Positions 1-10,590 of a DNA stretch of 64,000 nucleotides are shown in pieces (the stretch's first letter is position 1; each line of letters begins with the position of its first letter). Location of the stretch: the NCBI RefSeq assembly GCF_026262505.1, contig NC_067207.1, forward strand, positions 15,964,082 through 16,028,081, read 5' to 3'. The notes beneath the pieces are model-generated. The model had not been told where the DNA came from and did no database searches. It saw only the letters and a program-made list of their open reading frames with translations. A program made the position numbers and the translations under genes. Source of the DNA: Trichomonas vaginalis G3. Its lineage: Eukaryota > Parabasalia > Trichomonadida > Trichomonadidae.

Positions 1-1195
1 TGTTTCAATATCATTTTGGAGTAACAATTCTCTTCAAATGATTTGACACAATCTTCTGGAAGTGGGGGAAGATGTAATGCTTTTTGTATATCTCCGAGAA
101 AATGCTCTGGATCATTCCATTCTAAGATTGCAACGTTAACTCTAATGTTAATGTTCTTCCAGGCTCTTGATTTGTCCAAATAGCATGCAATTTTGGAGTT
201 AAACGCTTCATTCATGCAGGTAGATCCAATGGAAGAAACTTTGGAAACTATGGGTGTCCATTTGTGAACCCAGTCATAGAGCATGAATTGAAGTTGGATC
301 GAATTGACACCTTTTTGCCATTCAAAGCATTTGTAATTGTGCGGTTCGCAAAAGAATGATTGCCTACGTAATGGTAGACACAATTCTCCCACATTTTCGT
401 ACGTTTGTCAATATTTTCTTCGGCAAAACATGACCAAAGCCACATACTTAGGCTTGCATTCAGACCCCAGAAAGGTCTCTCTATTTTTTCAATCTTCTGA
501 GTCTTGTCGTTGAAAACTTCAACTGTCTTATGAGAAGCTGAGAACTTTGTAAAATCTTTTGAGATATTTTTTGATACATGACCTGGATCGAATCTTTCAA
601 GATGAGAGACGCCAAATTCTTTAAAGACAGAGACACTTTTGTTATCTCGGTCTTTAATAATCTCTTTAACATCTTTCAAGATATTGTATTTCTTTAATTG
701 CTTCAAGATGATTCGAGTTCCAGCACTTTCCATATTGTTGGAAGCTCCGGAATACTGAGCATGCTGTCTGTTTCCACCAATATGGTTGATGTTCACGCAT
801 GCAAGAACTCTTTTTGTGACAGCATCGAGCGCAGTTACTGTACAACTTGGCGAGTTTCGCCTGTGCGTCCATCTTGCATCAATGGATAAGTAAGTAACCA
901 CTGAAGGACTTTCTCGACAGCATTAGGGAAATACTTTTAAGTCTTCTAATCTTATCGTCACAAAATCTCTGTTGTCTCATGACACCACTCTTCACAGGGG
1001 CTTAGTTCCACAAAGAGAAAGAAAGCGAGCACCTTTTGTATATGGCATTCCGGTCATTATGCAAGCACCAAGCATCTGTCGCGCTGAGAGTCGACGACGT
1101 TCGTGGAGTAAAATGTTATGCAGCCTTTGTTTTCCGTTTTGGGTGAACAATATGGCCCATACAACAAAAAAAATGAAATCCCGCCAAAAGTGAAA
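1..1195 (-). pseudogene. Decayed Kolobok-like DNA transposase, cut by window edge
   Basis: The longest open piece is 248-901 (217 codons). It starts with a catalytic-type segment (YLSIDARW), continues with a GASNNMES block, then IIKDRDNKS and an aspartate-histidine segment (RFDPGHVSKNISK). This order resembles eukaryotic Kolobok-type transposases, in which an N-terminal Asp block is followed by an S..ME block and a T/KDRH-like block. The reading continues in another frame below 248 (a GSTCMNEAFNSKIACY segment leads to the window edge), so there is a frameshift around 250-300. Above 901 only scraps of an N-terminal part remain (CSPKTENKGC around 1100-1150) with stops. I see no terminal inverted repeats; the left end lies outside the window. 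The family call rests on motif order and could be another DDE family. Not expected to be functional. Confidence 0.55.
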
Positions 1196-2692
1196 ATTGA
1201 ATAAAAAGTAATAATTAATAAATATATACTATATCATTAGATGAATATTTTGGAATAACATTTTAAAATCGAGGTTTTTCAATGGATAACGGTTTCAATC
1301 AAAAATTTGACCCCATTTTAGAATCTACATTAAAAATGGAACATTTCTTCGTTTCAAAATTCCAAAATAACGTTTCTATTCCTCTCAAAAGTAGAAAAAT
1401 AAACTTTATTGGGAAAAAATATTTTATTTTCCAAAAAAAATGAAAACCTTAAATGCAAATCTAATTTTGATGCTTTTGTTTGTGATTTTTTGGATTTCGA
1501 AAAAAATTTGAAAATTCAGACAAGTTACCATTAACACTAATACGTTTTAGCGAGTCGGTCCCATCAGAGAAATTTTCATAAATCGGCGATATAATTTATT
1601 ATTTCAGCAAAATATTCTCAGATCCAACTAGAATAAGGTCAAATTATACAAATTTAGCAAAGGCTAGTTATCCTACCTATTCAATTAACTTTAATTTTAA
1701 ATAATTCAAGACAATTCTCAAAATTACCTTAATAATCGCTTTCTCTTCGCAAAATGACGATTCCTCATTCACTACCAGCATAACTGAGGGCTTGTGCTCA
1801 CAGAATAATACAGATAATTTACTTATTAATGCAAAATTTAGTACCAAAAGGTAATCATAGAAGATACAAAAAAGTTTCTTTATTTTGATTGCTGATTTTA
1901 TTTCTTCTAAAATTTACCAAATCTAAAAAATCCAAAATTGAATGCTATTGAATTTCATGTTTATGTAACATATACTATTTATTATATAAGGAATAAAAAT
2001 TTTATAGTTTTAATCAAAAATAAGGGTGTACTAAATGCATACAAAACAAGGTATTTTTTACTCATCCAAAATATGTTAACAGTGCTATTTATATAATCAA
2101 TATCCGAATTTCGAAATCATTTTGATGAAATCTTTATTTTAAAATTGAGTTGACTGTTAAAATCACCCGAGAAGAGGGATTATCTCAATGAAAAGTACAT
2201 AAAATAGCAAACGCACAAGGTGGCACTATGCAGCTTTATATTGTTATACAGGATGAACATATAAAATGTTTGGAAAACACTTACTTCGTTCTACAAATGT
2301 GTATCTCTTTATATCAAAGATTCTTCTCAAATTATTGAGAGACTTCTCTCAAAAAAAGGAAAATTTGATAACTAAAAAAAATTATGGCATAACCTCTCGT
2401 TTTGCATAGATATATATTTACATGGTCACAGAGCTTATTTTCATTGTCAAAACTTAAAAATTTTTAGTGGACTATACCCTTAACAATTTCGTTTTATTTC
2501 CATTTATTGTTAAATGATTTTTAGCATACACCTTTCTTTGTTCATCTTCTAAATACAATTTATTTTTTCTTAGATATAATTCTATTCATTCAATTCGATC
2601 GTCATTTTTCAGTACATGATCGTAATTTTCAATTATTGATCGCGATTTTACTTCAGAATTTGTTCGCAATATTGCTTATCAAAATTATATCT
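1196..2692. other. Intergenic, no gene seen
   Basis: AT-rich sequence with homopolymer runs. I see no open frame of interest, no RNA gene and no clear repeat. It may hold the rest of the decayed transposon at its left side and the terminator of the gene that follows on the minus strand. Confidence 0.6.
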
Positions 2693-3955
2693 CTATTCTC
2701 CTTTATATTCAACTATGGTGTTTGTTGAATAAGCTGTCTGGCCAACGAATTCGAGATATGTTGCTTTAGTGTTGGCAGAGATTAACTTGTCAATTCTTTC
2801 AATCATCAAAGAATCTTCGGAATGAGTAACGTAAATGTGGAAAATCATGGCAATATAAGCACATATAACAGAAAATCCACGTTCAACAAATTGAAATGGT
2901 TGATTTTTGAGGATACAGACAAAATAATATTTTGATCTTCCAATTCCATAAACAAATTCCATTATTTCGATGCCGTTGAGATGTATTTTGACACCATTTT
3001 CTGGATTCTTATGCTGTTCTATCTTTGGAAGAATATCTAATACAATTTGTTTCAATTTTGGATCATCTGAGATAAATTCAACGGTTTCGATCTTAGATGA
3101 AACGCTGCAGAAGAAACCAAGACCATCGTAATCTAATTTCCAATATAATGACTTGATTAAACCTGTAATTCCTTCAAGATTTCTTGAAATAACGGAAATG
3201 TCAAGGATAAAGTTCATCATTACATAGTCGTAGCAACGAGTGCATACAAACATCTTTGGCAAACAGCAACTTGGTGCGTAACATAATAAATCGTGGCATG
3301 GCAATTTAATTCTAAATTTTGTAGGACTTTCTGCGTAAATTGGAATCTTACAACGATTCATTGAATCATCTGCTTCAAATTCTCCGTTTCCAACAAAAAT
3401 TGGCTCGTAAAATCGGATGTCTGAATTTGGAATAATTAAATTGCAAGCAATTGCAGCCCAACTTGATATTGGAATCGTAATAAAAATTTCTATATTGTTT
3501 TTGTCTATACTAATTACTCCACGTTGTAGTGTTGGATTAACAAACATCATTTTTTCGAATTTGAAAGGAATTGTTCTTTGAAGATCCCTCGGGATTTGAT
3601 TAGAGCATTTAAAGATTGTTGTAACATTGAATGGATTATTCCTATATTGTATTTTTTTGGCCATATATTTTTCAAGTCGTGAAAAATACAAGTATAAGAC
3701 AATGGAAATTATACAGAAGCCAATTACTTTTAATTCAAAAATAATTATATTTCGGAAAACAGGTGGTTCATAGATTGCAGTAAAATTATCTTTTTTTGGA
3801 AAACAAGATAAGATAAAACGAGTGCCAATTTGCGAACCAACTTTTACCTTGTCGAATTTTACTTCTAATTTGTTGAGTAACTCTTCAAGGTTGTCAAAAT
3901 AATTTAATACTGAAATCGAATTACTCGGAATTTTATCATTTTCGTATAGGAACAT
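2693..3955 (-). CDS. Membrane protein of unknown family, possibly 5'-truncated
   Basis: 420 codons from the first ATG. One strong hydrophobic segment lies near residues 72-92 (IIIFELKVIGFCIISIVLYL), followed by a long region rich in Cys/Phe and charged residues, without a motif I recognise. A second hydrophobic stretch (VICAYIAMIFHIYV) lies near residues 370-385. The reading frame stays open upstream of the ATG for about 29 more codons, to a stop at about 4044. That extension looks coding (VSRDGGVIADAKEIAIEHG just before the ATG), so the annotated ATG is probably internal and the real N-terminus has been lost or lies in a missing exon. Trichomonads have large families of PAS or cyclase-type membrane sensors with similar layout, but I cannot assign it. 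Either a truncated family member or a pseudogene; no initiator-like element is evident at this ATG. Confidence 0.6.
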   Translation of the reverse strand: MFLYENDKIPSNSISVLNYFDNLEELLNKLEVKFDKVKVGSQIGTRFILSCFPKKDNFTAIYEPPVFRNIIIFELKVIGFCIISIVLYLYFSRLEKYMAKKIQYRNNPFNVTTIFKCSNQIPRDLQRTIPFKFEKMMFVNPTLQRGVISIDKNNIEIFITIPISSWAAIACNLIIPNSDIRFYEPIFVGNGEFEADDSMNRCKIPIYAESPTKFRIKLPCHDLLCYAPSCCLPKMFVCTRCYDYVMMNFILDISVISRNLEGITGLIKSLYWKLDYDGLGFFCSVSSKIETVEFISDDPKLKQIVLDILPKIEQHKNPENGVKIHLNGIEIMEFVYGIGRSKYYFVCILKNQPFQFVERGFSVICAYIAMIFHIYVTHSEDSLMIERIDKLISANTKATYLEFVGQTAYSTNTIVEYKGE

Positions 3956-4044
3956 GCCGTGCTCAATGGCAATTTCCTTTGCATCAGCAATAACCCCTCC
4001 ATCTCTGCTGACGGCAAGAATGATAAAAAAAGAAGCATATCAAT

Positions 4045-5109
4045 TAAAAAAAAATTAATGAAATCGTTTTATCACGATGATGCATAATATATCCTGCATG
4101 TTGTAAAACAATGCCAATTACTGTAAAATTTTTCTCAAAAGGTAAATTCAAATTAATAATACATATTATTGAGTTATATTAATTCACCATACTATTATAC
4201 GTTGAATTAATCCAAAAAATACTAACCGACGAAATATTTGAAATACTATTCAAAAGATGATATTGTACCACTATATTCTAATATAAATTAAAAGGCAATC
4301 TTGCCTTTGAACTTCTTTTTCTTTTCAATTCAAACCTTATGTGATTTTATCAATAACTTTATATTCATTTTAAATTATTGATATAATATTTCAGATACTT
4401 TCAAATTTTAAATTACTTTTCAATCTTATTATTTTAAAAAAATCAAGTCTCATCACACTTTTCAATGCTCGATTTTTAAAAACTGTTTAAAAATGGAGCT
4501 TATATTGAAATAGTGTAGAGACTAAAAATTACCACAGACTATTTCAGAGGATTGAGTTGCCACTCAATCCTCTGAAAAGTCTGAGGTAATTTGCAAAATT
4601 AACTCATACCAACTTATGTATCAAATACTGTAAAATGATTCAAATTTTCAATAGCCAAGTGATATGAGATAAATTTTATATCACTTTTCTTCTTTGGCAA
4701 TAGTTTTATATGATTAATTGGTTTTCCCCAGAATCTTATAACTATCAATACCTATCCCATTTCTTTCTTGCACTATGAATCAGAACTTTGCATTGATTAA
4801 TTTCTAAATTTTAAATTAATTGTACTAGTTGAGAGATTGTATTTTTGATTCTGGTGGTAACAACCAAATCTCTATTGCATTTTTGCGATCCAAAGAGGAG
4901 TTTTACAATTTATTGTTCTTATCATATAATTGATCTCAATAGTATCGCTGCAATTATTGCCATACATAGAAAGAAAATGGATAAAAGAGATTTTTCATTA
5001 TCAAAAAGCCTTTTAAAAATAGATATTTTTATTATGTTTTCTATTTGAATGATTAGGATATGATTATTCTCGAATCTACATTAGATAGTATTAGATTATT
5101 AAATTATAC
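4045..5109. other. Intergenic, one imperfect hairpin
   Basis: AT-rich stretch. Apart from the inverted repeat listed at 4528-4590, I see no gene. A 67-codon open frame at 4845-5048 has a random composition and no initiator. Confidence 0.5.
4528..4590. repeat. Inverted repeat, about 29-bp stem with 4-base loop
   Basis: Left arm 4528-4557 and right arm 4562-4590 pair across the loop TGCC, with one mismatch and one bulged base. The inner 15 bp (TTCAGAGGATTGAGT) are perfect. An isolated hairpin of this size in otherwise featureless DNA resembles single units of the hairpin-chain element elsewhere in the window, but the sequence is different. Confidence 0.8.
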
Positions 5110-5641
5110 ATAAATTGTAATTTTTGTAAAATTATTAATTTTTACTCGTCATGATGATATGAAAATAATGAATCATCATTGATTTAGTGATGTGGTCCTT
5201 CATTTGGGCCACCATGTGGACCATCCTTTGGACTGCCATGGCATCCACAATCCTTGTGTTCGCCTTTGTGACATTCATGACCTGGACCACCATGTGGACC
5301 GTCCTTCTTTCCTTCACAATGGCAATCGTGGCCGCCATGTGGACCATCCTTTGGACATTCGTGAGGACCTTGATGAGACATGATAAAAAAATGAAGTCAT
5401 TTATCAATCTTTTCTTTCCTCTCAATTTTTCTTTTTATTATTTTATTTTAACGATGACAAATAAAAGCCTTATTCATTTTGAGGCACAATATATCTTTTT
5501 GCATAACACCAATTACTCAATGAGAAGAACCGTGATGTTGAAGTTTTTATATTTTAAGACTTTTATCAGAAAACATTAACGATAATTGTGAAGGAAAAAA
5601 CCTTTCAACATCTCAATTTTTGATTTGCTTTTATGACAAGC
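5110..5641. repeat. Left arm of a 0.53-kb inverted duplication
   Basis: This segment reappears in reverse orientation at 10024-10554 with only a few base differences. The arms include the whole small His/Cys-rich gene, its promoter region and about 250 bp upstream. Similarity stops abruptly at both ends. The 4.4-kb spacer is the AIR9-like gene and its flanks. Confidence 0.9.
5184..5381 (-). CDS. Small His/Cys/Gly/Pro-rich protein, likely metal-binding (copy 1)
   Basis: 65 codons. The protein is built of short repeats of the type KDGPHGG, CHCEGKK and HECHKGEH and ends in HH, with 13 or more His and several Cys in CxC/HxC spacing. Nothing hydrophobic. Such composition suggests chelation of Zn, Cu or Ni in the cytosol, as in metallothionein-like or nickel-storage peptides. 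This is inference from composition; no known family is recognised. It differs from the copy at 10283-10480 at one residue (Ser versus Gly in CHGxPKDG). It lies in the left arm of a 0.53-kb inverted repeat. An initiator-like TCATTTTTTTATC directly precedes the ATG. The same region is open in other frames (for example antisense), which is a by-product of its composition. Confidence 0.75.
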   Translation of the reverse strand: MSHQGPHECPKDGPHGGHDCHCEGKKDGPHGGPGHECHKGEHKDCGCHGSPKDGPHGGPNEGPHH

Positions 5642-6059
5642 CTATCACCTATATGTGACCATATTCATATTATTTGCATGTTTGTGAACTCATTATCTAA
5701 AATGCCTTAATGTGATTGAAAAGTTTATACCGGGTTAAAAATTATTGTTGTGTGTTTTAAAGTTAAATAGCATTATGGGGGAAGCTTCATAAATTTATAA
5801 AGAATAAGTAATAACTCATTTTTTGTACAAAAGTTACATGTATTTTATTTGAATGATTTTTTAAAAGATGAAATCGATCTGGTAAAATAAACTGGTCCTG
5901 AACATGCTTAATTCTAAGTATGATATTATTTCATGCTTAAATTCGCAATCAAAATAGTTTTAATTTGCATTTTATATTAATATACATCAAATAAAGATAT
6001 TATTGATTAATAATTTACATAAGTCCCAAAATCATACAAATAAATAAAAACAAATATAA

Positions 6060-9000
6060 TTATTGACCCTTGAGTGAGGATACAACAGAAAGAATGAATT
6101 CTCTATAAGTTTTGAGGTCACAGTCCAAAGGATCAGTGTCCAAAGGCAGTAAACTCAGTGTTGTTCCATTCATTACTACATCAATTTTCCTTGATGAACC
6201 AGGTGTTGGCAAAATGTTGTTGTTTGGTCTCCAGTTATAAGTTTCATTATTACTTTTATTGGATTTAACGGAGAATCCTTTTCTAGTGATATCCAAATTA
6301 AATGTGTTTCCTATCTGGTCTTTGCACTTTACAGTTAACAAACCATTTTTAACTGCATGAGAAATGGCAGAATTTATCTCTTCTTTGTCATCTTCGACAG
6401 GTCCAATTTCATTAGAAGTTCTCTGCTCATCATCCATATATCCAACAACTCTTATCAATGCACCTACATCATCTCTCGTAGGCCTGTATTTTGTCCTTGT
6501 TGACACAGTTGTCCAATTAAAACCATCATGTAAAGTTTGCCATTCAATTCTACAATTTTTGACAAAATCATCATTTGATGTTGCATTTAACAAAGCGCTG
6601 ACAACAGATCTTCCTTCAATCATTATATATCTATCAGGAGGAACAACATCAGATGTTCTAACAGTAAACGGAGGTCCCAAGAATCCATCTTTATCAACAA
6701 ATCTGACATCACAACAAACGTAGCAATTACAATCATCTTCAGTTATGATGTGAACATTCGTTTCATCTTCCATTTGAATGAACTGGTTTCCATCCCATCG
6801 CTTCCATTCGAATTTGTACTTATACTGCGGATTATCTTCTGTGGAAACGAATAATTGGGAACCAACACTCAATTTCTCTTCTTCTGTCATGAAACAATTT
6901 GGTTGTGGTAAAGCTCTTTCAACTAAATATTTCTCTTTAACCCAAATGATATCACTATCATCATTTGCTCGATAGCCACCTTCAATTTCACTTCCTATCA
7001 TTGATGGCAACAATATTAATGATTTGCTGCCACCATTATCGATATCATCACAATAACCATCTTGCCAAATTCTCCAGAAATATTTGCCTTCGTCAGTTAT
7101 TTGTTCTCCAACAATTGAAAGAGATCCACTTGGTAAAATCTCTAATCTCAAAGGTGAATCAAGGGAGATGATGTTGGAAATTTGGCAAATTTCGTAATCA
7201 TCTTTATCATTAGGATTATAATTGACAGCTGTCAGATTTTTGTCAGAATTTTTAATGGTGTAAAAATTCTGTTCAGAAATAATCGAATTGTTCTGATCAT
7301 ACCATCTGACCATTGTTCTAGTGTCACTTTTTCTGAAGATATCTTCCATTTTTAGTAAACTGCCACTTTTGATTTTGATTGGTGTTACTTTTTCTTTTGA
7401 ATCTTCATAATAAACGAATTTCTTTGTTTTCACGATAATTCTAATAAAGTGATCAATATCCGACCAAATAACTGTCAGATTTTTAGTATTTCCTATTTCT
7501 TCCCAAGACAAACCATCAAGTGATCTCAAGAAGGTAACACGACCTTTATCAGAATCAATTTTTATTTTAGAGTTCACTTGGAGCTTGGCCGGCAAAATCT
7601 GAGATTTATACAATCCGCTTCTTATCATCGGAGTTATGTTAGAATCTTTCACTTCACCTTTATCTGTTCTAACTTTTGCTTTGATTTTACAGCCGATATC
7701 TTCATGAGAAATTGCGTAGTTATCACCTCCTTCTTTGGCAATTTTGGTGTCACCCCCTCTTAAAACTCGGACCCATTCTATTTTATAATTGTCATTTTTA
7801 TCATAAAAATCAACGAAAACTTGGCAAAGAGCTCCAACATAATCTCCTCCATCTGTCTCAAGTGTTACTGACTTTATATTGAAATTGTTCTTCGAAACCA
7901 ATCCGAAAACAATGTCAATTTTGTTGTCAGAAGTGAAAAATCGTAAATATTCACCAACATCTTCGTTTTGTGGAGTATATTTATCGGAATAGTCGAGATC
8001 AACAAGCTCTAGGTCATTAGTTATCTGCCATTGACCTTCTGTATCCATTTCAATCTTTGATCCTTCGATTGGTTTCAATTGAGATTCAGCAATGATCAAT
8101 TCAGAACTTTCTCGTAGCGGAATTGGTGTTTCTATGACTGTTTCAGAATATTCGCTATGATTTTCATCAGGAATAATATGAACACAGATGGTTGAATTAT
8201 TTGTATTGATAGGTGGAGTAAATATCAATGAATCATTGATGTAGTTCATATATACACCATCTTCTGATAGCGTAAACCACTCTATCTTGCATGAGTTGGC
8301 TAAATCTTTCTCTCGGAACAGTAAAATGTGGGGATGACCGGCCAAATATGATCCTACTATGTTGGCATCAATGCTCTTAAGCATTTTGTCTTTGACTCTT
8401 TCTTTGGAGTACGAAAATAGTTCTTGTCCATCGATATTTACCTTAGCTCTGATGAATTTTCCGCCAAAATTTTCTGGTATTGAAAAATTGTATGGATATT
8501 CAATTTGTGCGGACTCTACGAAATCATTCAAAACATCATCTGATATTTCTATGGTAACCTTGAGCTTTTGATCGGGTGGAAACGTCTGAAGATTGATTTT
8601 ATACTCTGTGTTGATTTCAGGATTATCTGGAACAGAAAACTCAAGAATTTCGATTTCATTCTGCTGTATTGTGACACTAGAAGCAACAGAACTAAACTCC
8701 ACAGATGGAAAAGCATCAGAAATTGGACTTGCATAACATATTAAAATTTTTCCTTCAGTTTCCAATGGAATCTTGCAAATTGAATCGTGTGATATTTCAT
8801 TATCATCAATTTTCCATGTAATTTTGGCCTGATTTACGTTTGTTGTAATAATATTTCCTGGTATTACGTCTCCAATAATTTCTGCTGTTACATTATGAAA
8901 AGCAACAGGAGTTTCACCATCCCAACCAACTGGGTTTGCTGTATAACTTGTAAATCCATCAAAATCGCATTTAATTAATTTTAATGAAAGAAAAGGAGTG

Positions 9001-9713
9001 ATTGGGAGCGTTCTTGTTGGACAATCTAAATCTATCCATGAATTGTTTTCTAAATAATACCATTTGAACGTATTTGCTTCTCTATTCGGAACTAAACTTT
9101 TTGTTTGAGCAGAATCAATTATTTTTAAAGGTTGTTCACCTGAAAGAAAGTCTAGAGCAGAGTCCAAGTCATCGTCATCATGAATAAGCTTATTTCCGTT
9201 TCGAATCGAATATCCAATTAATTGAGAAATTGCAAAAGCTTTTCTAAATGTTTTTTCTTGTATTTTGACGTTATTAATAGTAGATAGATTGTGAGATGCG
9301 ATTGCAGCAATCAATAGATATTCATCATACTTCAACGGATTTCCACGAAAATCTATTGAAGTCAAATTTGGATAAAGTGGGAAATCTTTCAGATTTGTAA
9401 TTTGATTGCCTACTAGTGATAAGTATGAGAGTTGAGGAAATGATGGAAAGCCTTTAAATTTCTTTATATCGCAAAAATCAAGTGATAATGATCGTAAATT
9501 TTGAAGTTCGCCTAATGTTGAAACTGTGATAGGGTTGCTGCTGATGTTTAATGATATCAATGAATGCAATCTATCAGGAAAAGATATAATTTTATTCGAA
9601 TTCACATCTAAATGTAAAGTATTTTCACTAACTGAGCTTGGTATCTCCCTCATATCGCCTGGTGAAAGTATTTTAAAAATTGACGAGGTCGATGATGAAG
9701 GAGATGAGCTCAT
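6060..9713 (-). CDS. AIR9-like protein: leucine-rich repeats followed by A9-type repeats
   Basis: 1217 codons. After a Ser-rich N-terminus (residues 2-12), SDS22-type leucine-rich repeats run to about residue 140 (LDVNSNKI, LNISSNPI, LSLVGNQI, IDFRGNP). The rest, about residues 210-1110, is a string of roughly 90-residue beta domains with the signature WxxxxDG...W...Y.PT..DVG..IR, clearest near the end (CRIEWQTLHDGFNW, then YRPTRDDVGALIRV). A separate C-terminal domain of about 100 residues follows. This order (Ser-rich, LRR, A9 repeats, conserved C-terminal domain) is that of AIR9, a cortical microtubule-associated protein of plants and some excavate protists. A role on the microtubule cytoskeleton is therefore inferred. 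The ATG is preceded directly by an initiator TCATTTTATTTTA, supporting this start. No signal peptide or membrane span. Confidence 0.75.
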   Translation of the reverse strand: MSSSPSSSTSSIFKILSPGDMREIPSSVSENTLHLDVNSNKIISFPDRLHSLISLNISSNPITVSTLGELQNLRSLSLDFCDIKKFKGFPSFPQLSYLSLVGNQITNLKDFPLYPNLTSIDFRGNPLKYDEYLLIAAIASHNLSTINNVKIQEKTFRKAFAISQLIGYSIRNGNKLIHDDDDLDSALDFLSGEQPLKIIDSAQTKSLVPNREANTFKWYYLENNSWIDLDCPTRTLPITPFLSLKLIKCDFDGFTSYTANPVGWDGETPVAFHNVTAEIIGDVIPGNIITTNVNQAKITWKIDDNEISHDSICKIPLETEGKILICYASPISDAFPSVEFSSVASSVTIQQNEIEILEFSVPDNPEINTEYKINLQTFPPDQKLKVTIEISDDVLNDFVESAQIEYPYNFSIPENFGGKFIRAKVNIDGQELFSYSKERVKDKMLKSIDANIVGSYLAGHPHILLFREKDLANSCKIEWFTLSEDGVYMNYINDSLIFTPPINTNNSTICVHIIPDENHSEYSETVIETPIPLRESSELIIAESQLKPIEGSKIEMDTEGQWQITNDLELVDLDYSDKYTPQNEDVGEYLRFFTSDNKIDIVFGLVSKNNFNIKSVTLETDGGDYVGALCQVFVDFYDKNDNYKIEWVRVLRGGDTKIAKEGGDNYAISHEDIGCKIKAKVRTDKGEVKDSNITPMIRSGLYKSQILPAKLQVNSKIKIDSDKGRVTFLRSLDGLSWEEIGNTKNLTVIWSDIDHFIRIIVKTKKFVYYEDSKEKVTPIKIKSGSLLKMEDIFRKSDTRTMVRWYDQNNSIISEQNFYTIKNSDKNLTAVNYNPNDKDDYEICQISNIISLDSPLRLEILPSGSLSIVGEQITDEGKYFWRIWQDGYCDDIDNGGSKSLILLPSMIGSEIEGGYRANDDSDIIWVKEKYLVERALPQPNCFMTEEEKLSVGSQLFVSTEDNPQYKYKFEWKRWDGNQFIQMEDETNVHIITEDDCNCYVCCDVRFVDKDGFLGPPFTVRTSDVVPPDRYIMIEGRSVVSALLNATSNDDFVKNCRIEWQTLHDGFNWTTVSTRTKYRPTRDDVGALIRVVGYMDDEQRTSNEIGPVEDDKEEINSAISHAVKNGLLTVKCKDQIGNTFNLDITRKGFSVKSNKSNNETYNWRPNNNILPTPGSSRKIDVVMNGTTLSLLPLDTDPLDCDLKTYREFILSVVSSLKGQ

Positions 9714-9714
9714 T

Positions 9715-9726
9715 AAAATAAAATGA
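9715..9726 (-). promoter_or_regulatory. Trichomonad initiator (Inr) of the AIR9-like gene
   Basis: On the minus strand the sequence TCATTTTATTTTA abuts the ATG at 9713. It fits the trichomonad Inr pattern TCAYTWYTCATT in its core and implies a very short 5' untranslated leader. Confidence 0.55.
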
Positions 9727-10269
9727 TCAAAAATTCATCTTTTTTATATACATTTAATGCACTCTCAATAGGATATGATGCTGTTAATGAGCAGAAAAGA
9801 GGATATAAGAATAAAATTTTAAAAAAGTTGTAAAAATATACACAATTTAATGATGTTTAAAGTACTTATTATATATACAATTTATATCCCGTGAATTATT
9901 GAATTTTATTTTTCTCACCTTTCTGACAAATGCGATATAAACAATTCAATTACAATAAGGCAATTTAAATTATGGGTTCATAATTATGCAAATAATATTA
10001 ACAAGGTTACCTCTGGATAATAAGCTTGTCATAGAAGCAAATCAAAAGTTGAGATGTTGAAAGGTTTTTTCCTTCACAATTATCGTTAATGTTTTCTGAT
10101 AAAAGTCTTAAATATAAAAACTTGAACATCACGGTTCTTCTCATTGAGTAATTGGTGTTATGCAAAAAGATATATTGTGCCTCAAAATGAATAAGGCTTT
10201 TATTTGTCATCGTTAAAATAAAATAATAAAAAGAAAAATTGAGAGGAAAGAAAAGATTGATAAATGACT

Positions 10270-10278
10270 TCATTTTTT
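10270..10278 (+). promoter_or_regulatory. Initiator (Inr) of the His/Cys-rich gene copy 2
   Basis: TCATTTTTT lies 4 bases before the ATG at 10283. The same element is present at copy 1, so both copies carry their own promoter core. Confidence 0.5.
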
Positions 10279-10282
10279 TATC

Positions 10283-10480
10283 ATGTCTCATCAAGGTCCT
10301 CACGAATGTCCAAAGGATGGTCCACATGGCGGTCACGATTGCCACTGTGAAGGAAAGAAGGACGGTCCACATGGTGGTCCAGGTCATGAATGTCACAAAG
10401 GCGAACACAAGGATTGTGGATGCCATGGCGGTCCAAAGGATGGTCCACATGGTGGTCCAAATGAAGGACCACATCACTAA
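10283..10480 (+). CDS. Small His/Cys/Gly/Pro-rich protein, likely metal-binding (copy 2)
   Basis: 65 codons, identical to the product of 5184-5381 except for one Gly in place of Ser. Start chosen at MSHQGPHEC because an initiator lies immediately upstream and the other copy preserves the same start. The His/Cys clusters (HDCHCEG, HECHKGEH, CGCHGG) suggest metal chelation; function inferred only from composition. Preservation of the frame in both copies, although the flanks differ slightly, suggests a real gene or a very recent duplication. Confidence 0.75.
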   Translation: MSHQGPHECPKDGPHGGHDCHCEGKKDGPHGGPGHECHKGEHKDCGCHGGPKDGPHGGPNEGPHH

Positions 10481-10590
10481 ATCAATGATGATTCATTATT
10501 TTCATATCATCATGACGAGTAAAAATTAATAATTTTACAAAAATTACAATTTATTAATTAACAAGGGTATAGATTATTAAACAAGGAAAT

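Larger units (their letters stand above)
10024..10554. repeat. Right arm of the 0.53-kb inverted duplication
   Basis: Reverse complement of 5110-5641 with only scattered substitutions, including the second His/Cys-rich gene. It ends 36 bp before the stop-codon side of the beta-helix-like gene, so the duplicated gene and that gene converge. Confidence 0.9.

Noticed and set aside
4845-5048. 67-codon open frame
   Set aside because: No initiator, low-complexity composition and no similarity to any recognisable protein.
10007-10477. 156-codon frame antisense to the His/Cys-rich gene, and its counterpart at 5187-5579
   Set aside because: Antisense shadow of a compositionally biased gene; the Inr, the start and the chelating motifs support the sense frame instead.
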